A stretch of 64,000 nucleotides of DNA, from contig NZ_CP019602.1 of assembly GCF_001661675.2 (NCBI RefSeq), forward strand, positions 1,079,501 through 1,143,500. The letters are read 5' to 3'. The notes beneath the pieces were generated by a model. That model did not search any database and was not told where the DNA came from. It saw only the letters and a program-made list of their open reading frames with translations. Below, in pieces: positions 57,894 through 64,000 of this stretch. The stretch is from Croceicoccus marinus (GTDB lineage: Bacteria > Pseudomonadota > Alphaproteobacteria > Sphingomonadales > Sphingomonadaceae). Numbering within the stretch: position 1 is the first letter of the stretch; each line of letters opens with the position of its first letter. Position numbers and translations under genes: made by a program.

Positions 57894-60800
57894 ATGAGCG
57901 AAAACGACGATATCGAGCTGGCTGGCGAGGGGCCGATCGAGGATCCGGTCGCGGAGCCCGCTCGCCCATCGCGCGCCAGCCGCATCTGCAAGCGGCGCCT
58001 GGCAGCCGATGTGGCGCTGGTGTTCTTCGCTATCTCGCTGGGCATCTTTGCCGGCCTTTACGTGACGCGCGAAAGGCTGGCCGGGGATTTGATCGATTCC
58101 ACGCTGGACGAATACGACATCCCGGCCCGCTACGACGTGGTCTCGATCGGCCCGCAGCAGCAGGTGGTCGAGAATATCGTGATCGGCGATCCCGCCGACC
58201 CCGACATGACGATCGAGCGCGCGATCCTTTCGGTCGACTATCGCTTCGGCTCGCCCGCGATCGGAACGGTGCGGCTCGAGAATGCCAGGATGAACGGGCG
58301 CTGGGACGGCGAGAAGATCAGTTTCGGCGCGCTGGATCCGCTGCTTTACGAAGGCGGCAGTGACGAGCCATTCGCGTTGCCCGATCTCGATCTGGTTCTA
58401 GTGGATGGCCGTGCATCGATCCGCAGCCCATGGGGCGATGCCGGGGTGAAGCTGCATGGCAGCGGCAATCTGGCCGATGGCTTCGAGGGGGTCGTCGGAG
58501 CGGTCATGCCCGGCCTTTCGCTGGCCGACTGCCAAGGCGAGGGCGGCAGCCTGTACGGCACGGTGCAGACCCGCGGCGAGCGGCTGATTTTCGAGGGACC
58601 GCTGCGCCTGTCCGCGCTCGATTGCGGCGCGGCGGGTTCGCTTGGCTCCAGCGCCCTGCAACTGCGTGCCCAGACGGCGGATTTCGCCGGGTTCGAATTG
58701 CGCGGCCGGCTGACTGCCACGCAGCCGCAAGCCCTGCCTTTCGAAGCCGCCGCGCTGACCGGAGACATCGCCCTGACGCGTCACGCCGACGACGGCACGC
58801 TGGTGTCCAATTTCGACCTTGCCGCCACGGACGCTTCGATCGGCAGCGTCCAGGCCGGAGAGCTGGCGCTGAACGGCAGGGTAAGGGCGCGCCGCGATCT
58901 GAGCTTTGTCGCGTTCAACGGTGCGCTGGACGGCGAAGGCGTCATGCCGGGGTCGCAGCTGAATTCCCAGCTCGCCAGCTGGCAGGCCGCCGCCAGCGGC
59001 ACGCTTGCCGCGCCGCTGCTAGGCAGGCTGCGCCGCGGCCTGGCGCGCGAATTGCGCGGCAGCAGCTTTTCGGCGGAACTGCAGGCTAGGCACGAAGGCG
59101 GGCAGACGACGATGATCGTCCCGCAGGCGCGCTGGCGGGGGACCAGCGGGCAGATCATCCTGTCGGTCTCGCGCGGGCAATATGTCGCCGGTGCGGGCCA
59201 CGCGCCCAACCTGGCTGGCAATTTTTCGACCGGCGGGGTGGGTCTGCCGCGAATCACGGGCCGGATGGAGGAGCGCGATGACGGCATGCGCTCGATGGTC
59301 CTCACCATGGCCGATTACTCGGCGGGCGACGCCCGTCTGGCGGTGCCCCAATTGCGGATCGTGCAGAACGCGGCGGGGGCGGTATCGCTTTCGGGCCGGG
59401 TGCTGGCGAGTGGCGCGTTCCCCGGCGGTTCGGTCCAGGGGCTGGACCTGCCGCTTTCGGGCGGATGGAGTGAGCGGAGCGGGCTGGCGCTTGGCATGCG
59501 CTGCATCGCGCCGCGGTTCCGCAGCATGCAGTTTGCCAGCCTGACGATGCAGCAGCAGGTGCTGACGCTGTGCCCGCCAAGCGACGGCGCGATCTTCCGC
59601 AGCGGTGCACAGGGCACGCGCTTTGCCGCCGGCGTGCCCGACCTGTCGCTTTCGGGCGAGCTGGGCGGGACGCCGGTAGAGGTCAGCGGCGGCCCGGTCG
59701 GCTTCGCGGTTCCCGGAGCGTTGGCGGCGCGTGATCTGACCGTCAGGCTGGGCGAAGGCAGTTCGGCCACCGACTTCATCCTTTCGGAATTCACCGCAGT
59801 CCTGGGAGGCGAATTGCGCGGCGGATTCGACGATCTTGAAGTCAGGCTGGCTTCGGTTCCGCTCGACATCACGCGCGCGTCCGGAAACTGGTCGTTCGTC
59901 GATGGCGTGCTTTCGCTTTCGGATGCGGCGATCCGCGTTACCGACCGCGCTGCGCAGCCGCGGTTCAATCCGATGGTCGCCAGCGATGCCTCGCTGACAT
60001 TGGCCGACGGCCGCATCGCCGCCGACGCGTTTTTGCATGAGGAAACCAGCGGGCGGCAGGTGGTGGATGTCGACATCGTGCATGACCTTGGCAGCGGGAC
60101 GGGCCATGCCGATCTGGATGTGCCCGCGCTCTCGCTGGACAAGAGGCTGCAGCCGACCGATCTCACCCCGCTGGCGCTTGGCGTCGTCGCCAATGCCGAG
60201 GGCGTGGTCACGGGCAGGGGCCGGATCGACTGGAACCGACAGGCGCTGACGTCGACTGGCAGCTTCACTACCGAATCGCTGGATTTCGCGGCGGCCTTTG
60301 GCCCGGTGAAGGGTCTGAAGGGCACCATCCGCTTCACCGACCTGCTGGGTCTGGTCACCGCGCCCGACCAGCGGATCAGCGTGGCGGAGGTCAATCCCGG
60401 CATCCCGGTCGAGAACGGCACCATCCGCTTTGCGCTGGAACCTGGGAAGGTCTTCGCCTTCCAGTCGGGGCAGTGGCCGTTCATGGGCGGTACACTGGAA
60501 ATGCGCCCTGTCCGCATGACGCTGGGGGTGGAGGAGACGCGCAGCTATGTCTTCGTCATCACCGGACTGGACGCTGCGCGCTTCCTGGAACGGCTGGGCA
60601 TGGCGAATCTGTCCGCCACCGGCACGTTCGACGGCACGCTGCCGGTCATCTTCGACAGCGCGGGCGGCAGGATCGAGGGCGGGTTCCTGCAGTCGCGTCC
60701 ACCGGGCGGCAATCTCTCCTATGTCGGGGCGCTTAGCTATGAGGATATGCCGGCGATCGCGAATTTCGCCTTCGATGCGCTGAAATCGCTGGATTACCGC

Positions 60801-61169
60801 GAAATGACCGTGGGCATGGACGGCGCGCTGGAGGGCGAGATCGTGACGCGCGTGCGCATCGACGGGGTCAGCCAGGGCGAGGGGGCGTCGAAGAACATCA
60901 TCACGCGCAAGCTCGCCAGCCTGCCGGTCCGCTTCAACGTCAATATCCGCGCGCCCTTCTACCAGCTGTTTTCCAGCCTGAAGTCGCTCTACGACCCCTC
61001 CGCGGTGCGCGACCCGCGCGAGCTGGGCCTGCTGATGCAGGAGGACGGCGAGCTGGTGCCCGATCCAGACGCGCCCGAAATTCCAACCGATCCGGAACCC
61101 GCCGCCCGCAATCGCTTGCCGCGAGCCGAACCGTCCATTCACACTGCCGAAAGCGAGACCATGCCATGA
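57894..61169 (+). CDS. ydbH: YdbH-family AsmA-like intermembrane lipid transport protein
   Basis: 1091 aa. A cytoplasmic acidic N-terminus of about 35 residues, a single membrane helix at about 40-58 (LVFFAISLGIFAGLYV), then a very long periplasmic region of repeated beta strands typical of the AsmA/TamB/YhdP/YdbH bridge proteins. The C-terminal dicarboxylate-transport-type (YdbH) domain includes GTFDGTLPVIFDSAGGRIEG and LNYREMTV-like DYREMTVGMDGALEGE. In E. coli YdbH works with YnbE as a periplasm-spanning bridge for phospholipid delivery to the outer membrane. Here the two partner genes follow directly, in the same order. ATG 57894 chosen; the upstream in-frame ATG at 57762 adds an implausible 44 residues. 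Confidence 0.9.
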   Translation: MSENDDIELAGEGPIEDPVAEPARPSRASRICKRRLAADVALVFFAISLGIFAGLYVTRERLAGDLIDSTLDEYDIPARYDVVSIGPQQQVVENIVIGDPADPDMTIERAILSVDYRFGSPAIGTVRLENARMNGRWDGEKISFGALDPLLYEGGSDEPFALPDLDLVLVDGRASIRSPWGDAGVKLHGSGNLADGFEGVVGAVMPGLSLADCQGEGGSLYGTVQTRGERLIFEGPLRLSALDCGAAGSLGSSALQLRAQTADFAGFELRGRLTATQPQALPFEAAALTGDIALTRHADDGTLVSNFDLAATDASIGSVQAGELALNGRVRARRDLSFVAFNGALDGEGVMPGSQLNSQLASWQAAASGTLAAPLLGRLRRGLARELRGSSFSAELQARHEGGQTTMIVPQARWRGTSGQIILSVSRGQYVAGAGHAPNLAGNFSTGGVGLPRITGRMEERDDGMRSMVLTMADYSAGDARLAVPQLRIVQNAAGAVSLSGRVLASGAFPGGSVQGLDLPLSGGWSERSGLALGMRCIAPRFRSMQFASLTMQQQVLTLCPPSDGAIFRSGAQGTRFAAGVPDLSLSGELGGTPVEVSGGPVGFAVPGALAARDLTVRLGEGSSATDFILSEFTAVLGGELRGGFDDLEVRLASVPLDITRASGNWSFVDGVLSLSDAAIRVTDRAAQPRFNPMVASDASLTLADGRIAADAFLHEETSGRQVVDVDIVHDLGSGTGHADLDVPALSLDKRLQPTDLTPLALGVVANAEGVVTGRGRIDWNRQALTSTGSFTTESLDFAAAFGPVKGLKGTIRFTDLLGLVTAPDQRISVAEVNPGIPVENGTIRFALEPGKVFAFQSGQWPFMGGTLEMRPVRMTLGVEETRSYVFVITGLDAARFLERLGMANLSATGTFDGTLPVIFDSAGGRIEGGFLQSRPPGGNLSYVGALSYEDMPAIANFAFDALKSLDYREMTVGMDGALEGEIVTRVRIDGVSQGEGASKNIITRKLASLPVRFNVNIRAPFYQLFSSLKSLYDPSAVRDPRELGLLMQEDGELVPDPDAPEIPTDPEPAARNRLPRAEPSIHTAESETMP

Positions 61170-61438
61170 ACCGTGCCAAATCAGCGTTGACCGGATTGAC
61201 GCACGCAGACCGCGCTGCGACTGGTCACGCCATGAAGGAGCATGGAAGCGTATCGAGGGGTTTGGGGCATATCGCACTGGCGATGATTTGCACGTCACCG
61301 CTGATGGCCTGTGTGAACGTAAACGCACCCAATGATGCGATCGTCATCGAGCTCAATATCAACATCAAGCAGGAAGTGCTCTATCGTCTGGTCGATTCCG
61401 CCGAACAGAACATAGAGGATAATCCGGAGATTTTCTGA
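61166..61438 (+). CDS. ynbE: YnbE-family outer-membrane lipoprotein
   Basis: 90 aa from ATG 61166, which overlaps the ydbH stop (ATGA). ATG 61232 is an alternative giving a more usual signal length (68 aa). The lipobox is LMAC, and the mature part is the compact YnbE domain: CVNVNAPNDAIVIELNINIK, then QEVLYRLVDSAEQNIEDNPE. In E. coli YnbE is thought to extend the YdbH beta-strand bridge into the outer membrane. The adjacent ydbH and ydbL genes make the assignment firm. Confidence 0.9.
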   Translation: MNRAKSALTGLTHADRAATGHAMKEHGSVSRGLGHIALAMICTSPLMACVNVNAPNDAIVIELNINIKQEVLYRLVDSAEQNIEDNPEIF

Positions 61439-61848
61439 TGGCCCGTTTCAAGATTTCAACCGCAGCCGGACTGGCGATTGCCGCCGCGGCGTTGATGGCT
61501 CCGCTCATGGTCGCGCCCGCACAGGCGGTGCAGCGCGATCCCGCCTATGCCTCGGCGCGCGCCAATGGCGCCATCGGCGAGAAGATCGACGGCTATCTGG
61601 GCATCGTCGGCTCTCCCGATGCGTCGCTGCGCAAGCTTGTCGACGACCTCAACATCCGCCGCAAGGCCAGCTATGCCGACAAGGCGCGCGCCGAGGGCGT
61701 GACGATCGAGGAATTCGCCTTCGCGCAGGGCTGCATACTGATCGCCCGCACTTCGCCCGGCGAGAAGTACCAGGCGCCCGACGGCAGCTGGCAGACCCGC
61801 GGATCGGGCCCGGCCCGGCTGGACCCTCGGTGTCCTTCGGTCGGCTGA
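61438..61848 (+). CDS. ydbL: YdbL-family DUF1318 periplasmic protein
   Basis: 136 aa. Signal peptide MARFKISTAAGLAIAAAALM with cleavage near AQA-VQ. The mature domain contains GAIGEKIDGYLGIV, LVDDLNIRRKASYADKARAE and the family Cys in FAQGCILIARTSPGEKY. In E. coli the YdbL protein modulates the YdbH-YnbE interaction. Its first base overlaps the ynbE stop. The final 20 residues or so are a polar extension ending in a second Cys. Confidence 0.9.
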   Translation: MARFKISTAAGLAIAAAALMAPLMVAPAQAVQRDPAYASARANGAIGEKIDGYLGIVGSPDASLRKLVDDLNIRRKASYADKARAEGVTIEEFAFAQGCILIARTSPGEKYQAPDGSWQTRGSGPARLDPRCPSVG

Positions 61849-61906
61849 GCGCGTTTCCCCGGCGAGGCTTGCGACAACTATAAGACGATTGCCCCCTCTG
61901 GCTGTG

Positions 61907-61935
61907 TTGACTTGACCAGACCCCTTTCCTAAAGG
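61907..61935 (+). promoter_or_regulatory. Possible atp operon promoter overlapping a palindrome
   Basis: -35 TTGACT (61907-61912), a 17-nt spacer, and -10 TAAAGG (61930-61935). The -10 lies inside a perfect 7-bp palindrome, CCCCTTT-CCT-AAAGGGG (61921-61937). It is 60 nt before atpI, whose start is the first of the F0 operon. The palindrome could instead be the terminator of ydbL or a protein-binding site. Confidence 0.4.
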
Positions 61936-61994
61936 GGCCGCGCCTTAGACGGGCAGCTATGCCGCGCGTGACGGGGTCTTCAAGGGAGCCTGAC

Positions 61995-62312
61995 ATGAGC
62001 GACGAGCAGCCCGGACGAGAGCCACTTGGCGAAGACAGGCGCATCGACTCGCTCGACGAACGGCTGAAAGCCGCGCGAGAGCGGGAAACGGCGCGTAACA
62101 AGCCGCAGGTGCAGGGAACCGACGAGAATTATCGTATGGGTTCCCGCGTGCTGGCGGATCTGCTGGGGGGCCTTGTCGGCGGCGCGCTGATCGGTCTGGT
62201 TATCGACCGATTCGCGGATACGTCGCCCTGGGGTCTGTTGGTGATGCTCGCACTCGGGATTGTCGTCGCCTTCAGGAACATTATCCGGCTCGCGAACCGG
62301 CGCCCAGACTGA
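61995..62312 (+). CDS. atpI: ATP synthase accessory protein I (AtpI/AtpZ type)
   Basis: 105 aa. A polar, charged N-terminal half (LDERLKAARERETAR) is followed by two helices: about 55-77 (VLADLLGGLVGGALIGLVID) and 83-99 (WGLLVMLALGIVVAF). The motif GxxxGxxxGxxxD is that of AtpI/AtpZ, which helps assembly of the c-ring or magnesium uptake. ATG 61995 gives the usual N-terminus. First gene of the F0 operon, 102 nt before the atpB start. Confidence 0.88.
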   Translation: MSDEQPGREPLGEDRRIDSLDERLKAARERETARNKPQVQGTDENYRMGSRVLADLLGGLVGGALIGLVIDRFADTSPWGLLVMLALGIVVAFRNIIRLANRRPD

Positions 62313-62415
62313 ACCTTGCGGGGTTCACGAAAGGGCGTCTTTCTGCAAAAGGGCCAAGGGTCTTCGAGACCGGGGAACGGTTTCGTTTCCTTGGGGCAAT
62401 AGGGATTATCAGCAA

Positions 62416-63201
62416 GTGGCAAGCGAAGCCAAGGTCGATCCGATGCACCAGTTCACGATCGAGCCGATGTTCGGTTCGGATGCGTGGGCGATCGGCGGCT
62501 ACAACATTGCTTTCACGAACAGCGCGCTGTGGATGGCGATCTCTGTCGTCGTGCTGTGGGCGTTCGTCGCGGGCGGCATGAAGCGCGAACTGGTGCCGGG
62601 CCGCTGGCAGATGATGGTCGAAAGCTTCACCGGCTTCATCGACGACATGCTGGAAGCGAACATCGGAACGGCCGGGCGTAAATACGTGCCCTATATCTTC
62701 TCGCTGTTCATGTTCATCCTGTTCGCCAATATCCTGGGCCTGCTGCCGCTTGGCGTGATCGGGCTGCATCCCTTTACGTTCACCAGCCATTTCACCGTCA
62801 CCGGCGTGCTGGCGATCATCTCCTTCGGGATCGTGCTGATTGTCGGTTTCGCCAAGCACGGTCTGCACTTCTTCTCGCTGTTCGTGCCGCATGGCACGCC
62901 GGTTCCCATGATCCCCGTGATCTTCGTGGTCGAACTGATCAGCTTCATGGTGCGCCCCTTCAGCCTTGGCCTGCGACTGTTCGTGGCCATGATGGCGGGG
63001 CACGTGCTGCTGGAAGTGCTTTCCAGCTTCGTGATCGGTTCGGGCAACTACAGCGCGGGCATCTTCGCGCTAGCCGGTATCCCGAGCTTCATTCTCATGG
63101 TGGGCATCTGCGCGCTGGAAATCCTGGTTGCCGGGATCCAGGCCTATGTGTTCGCCCTGCTGACCAGCGTCTATCTGAACGACGCCGAAAATCTTCACTG
63201 A
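62416..63201 (+). CDS. atpB: ATP synthase subunit a
   Basis: 261-aa F0 subunit with half-channels for protons. The essential Arg lies in the region FSLGLRLFVAMMAGHVLLE, on the helix facing the c-ring, preceded by PVIFVVELISFMVRP. The start GTG 62416 (VASEAKVDPMHQFTIEP) agrees with the N-terminus I recall from related genomes; ATG 62443, eight codons later, is the alternative. Confidence 0.95.
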   Translation: MASEAKVDPMHQFTIEPMFGSDAWAIGGYNIAFTNSALWMAISVVVLWAFVAGGMKRELVPGRWQMMVESFTGFIDDMLEANIGTAGRKYVPYIFSLFMFILFANILGLLPLGVIGLHPFTFTSHFTVTGVLAIISFGIVLIVGFAKHGLHFFSLFVPHGTPVPMIPVIFVVELISFMVRPFSLGLRLFVAMMAGHVLLEVLSSFVIGSGNYSAGIFALAGIPSFILMVGICALEILVAGIQAYVFALLTSVYLNDAENLH

Positions 63202-63243
63202 TCCTTCAATCATCTAATCAAGTTTTCCAAAGGAGTTTTTGAA

Positions 63244-63471
63244 ATGGACGCAGAAGCCGCAAAGCTGCTCGGTGCCGGTCTCGCCGCTCTGGGTGCGGGC
63301 CTCGCCTCGATCGGCGTGGGTAACGTTTTCGCCAAGTTCCTCGAGGGCGCGCTGCGCAATCCGGGTGCTGCCGACGGCCAGCAGGGCCGCCTCTTCATCG
63401 GCTTCGCCGGTGCCGAGCTTCTGGGCCTGCTCTCGTTCGTCGTCGCGATGATCCTGATCTTCGTCGCCTGA
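63244..63471 (+). CDS. atpE: ATP synthase subunit c
   Basis: 75-aa hairpin proteolipid that forms the rotor ring. The proton-binding carboxylate is Glu58 in GFAGAELLGL, the polar loop is ALRNPGAADG, and helix 1 has the glycine-rich GAGLAALGAGLASIGVG. An excellent AAAGGAG ribosome site is 9 nt upstream, which suits the many copies needed per enzyme. A strong hairpin follows the gene. Confidence 0.97.
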   Translation: MDAEAAKLLGAGLAALGAGLASIGVGNVFAKFLEGALRNPGAADGQQGRLFIGFAGAELLGLLSFVVAMILIFVA

Positions 63472-63489
63472 TCGAACGAACCGGAATAT

Positions 63490-63516
63490 CGCCCGGCCGC
63501 ACGACGCGGCCGGGCG
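63490..63516 (+). promoter_or_regulatory. Perfect 11-bp hairpin between atpE and the b' gene
   Basis: CGCCCGGCCGC (63490-63500), loop ACGAC, GCGGCCGGGCG (63506-63516). It begins 19 nt after the atpE stop and ends 32 nt before the next ATG. No U-run follows, so it is more likely a 3' stabiliser or partial attenuator than a full terminator. Raising atpE output over the downstream genes would fit the subunit stoichiometry. Confidence 0.6.
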
Positions 63517-63548
63517 AACAGAATCTGATCCGTCTTTAGGGCCCCGCC

Positions 63549-64000
63549 ATGCCACAGATATCCCAGCTAGCCGCAACCTATGCGAGCCAGGTCTTCTGGT
63601 TGCTGATCTTCTTCGGCCTGACCTATTTCGTCATCGGCCGCGGCATGGTGCCCAAGGTGATGGACACCGTGGCGATGCGCGACAAGCAGATCGCCGACGA
63701 TCTTTCCTCTGCCGAGGCAGCCCGCCGGGCCGCCGACGAGCAGGAAGAAGCCTGGCGCGAGCGCGAGAATGAGAACCGTGCAAGGGCGCAGGAGCTGATT
63801 GCCGAGGCCAAAGCCAAGGCAGCAGCAGAGACCGAAGCACGGCTCGGCAGGGCCCAGACCGGCATCGACGCCACGCTGGAAGCTGCCGAGGCGCGCATTG
63901 CCGAGGCCCGCGAAAAGGCTGCGGCCGAGATCGAGGGCATCGCTGCCGAGGCGACCCAGTCGATCGTTGCCCGGGTCGCTGGCCTGACGGTTGACGACAC
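63549..64000 (+). CDS. atpF: ATP synthase subunit b' (partial, cut by right edge)
   Basis: First 150 codons of a peripheral-stalk subunit. One N-terminal membrane helix (about 13-32, QVFWLLIFFGLTYFVI) leads into a long charged helix starting KVMDTVAMRDKQIADDL, rich in Glu, Ala and Arg, continuing to the edge. Its place directly after atpE and its short N-terminus mark it as the b' type of photosynthetic and alphaproteobacterial enzymes, where a second, b, gene follows. That second gene would lie outside the window. Confidence 0.9.
   Translation, partial: MPQISQLAATYASQVFWLLIFFGLTYFVIGRGMVPKVMDTVAMRDKQIADDLSSAEAARRAADEQEEAWRERENENRARAQELIAEAKAKAAAETEARLGRAQTGIDATLEAAEARIAEAREKAAAEIEGIAAEATQSIVARVAGLTVDD

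Noticed and set aside
59019..61328. A 769-codon minus-strand frame opposite ydbH
   Set aside because: ydbH has the expected membrane helix, beta-repeat region and partner genes. The antisense frame has no recognisable domain.

Overview
The window reads as one contiguous chromosomal segment of an alphaproteobacterium, most probably of the order Sphingomonadales (Erythrobacteraceae or a close relative). That placement is inference. It rests on the uniformly high GC content, the alphaproteobacterial order of the 14-subunit complex I operon followed by birA-coaX-rnj-DUF1467, an RNase E with an acidic/arginine-rich insert in its S1 domain, a GTTC-N7-GTTC type SOS box at lexA, and a split b'/b ATP synthase stalk. 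I see no phage, transposon, integron, CRISPR array, rRNA or tRNA, and no stretch whose composition clearly departs from its neighbours.

Layout. 1-13 kb: rne (cut by the left edge), then divergently an N-acetylmuramoyl-L-alanine amidase, PBP1A (mrcA), a secreted peroxiredoxin, prfB, a lipoprotein with a methyltransferase fold, a nitronate monooxygenase-like flavoprotein and a GFA-family protein; then a D-2-hydroxyacid dehydrogenase on the minus strand, an exported SH3 protein and an orphan prepilin peptidase. 13.2-28.7 kb: the complete nuoA-N operon, with four small extra genes between nuoD and nuoF. 28.7-32.2 kb: birA, coaX, rnj and a DUF1467 membrane protein, closely spaced after nuoN. 32.3-39.6 kb: the least understood part. 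A 1090-residue membrane-anchored coiled-coil protein with an exact 29-residue repeat is divergent from a three-gene unit of unknown function that ends in a cytoplasmic histidine-kinase-like protein lacking its phosphoacceptor histidine. 39.4-42.5 kb: gltX-gltA and a small membrane protein. 42.5-53.3 kb: comEC, convergent with the minus-strand run ppiD-trpE-trpG-trpD-trpC-moaC-moeA-lexA. 53.5-56.6 kb: tpiA, secG, pyrG. 57-61.8 kb: radC and the divergent ydbH-ynbE-ydbL envelope-lipid operon. 61.9-64 kb: the start of the F0 operon, atpI-B-E-b' (cut by the right edge).

How it works together. Most of the segment is core physiology. Complex I and F0F1 ATP synthase cover respiration. mrcA, the amidase, ppiD, secG and ydbH-ynbE-ydbL build the envelope. 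gltA, tpiA, trp, pyrG and moa/moe serve central and biosynthetic metabolism. rne and rnj handle RNA decay, and lexA and radC relate to DNA damage. Tight spacing and 1-14 nt overlaps, mostly of the ATGA or TTGA type, indicate translational coupling throughout.

The best candidates for undescribed biology are: (1) the 29-residue repeat coiled-coil protein, whose two N-terminal membrane helices and long coiled coil recall the polarity factor TipN in layout only; (2) the neighbouring trio with a His-less kinase; (3) a methyltransferase fold carrying a lipoprotein signal; (4) the unexplained small genes inside the nuo operon; and (5) a perfect 11-bp hairpin between atpE and the b' gene.
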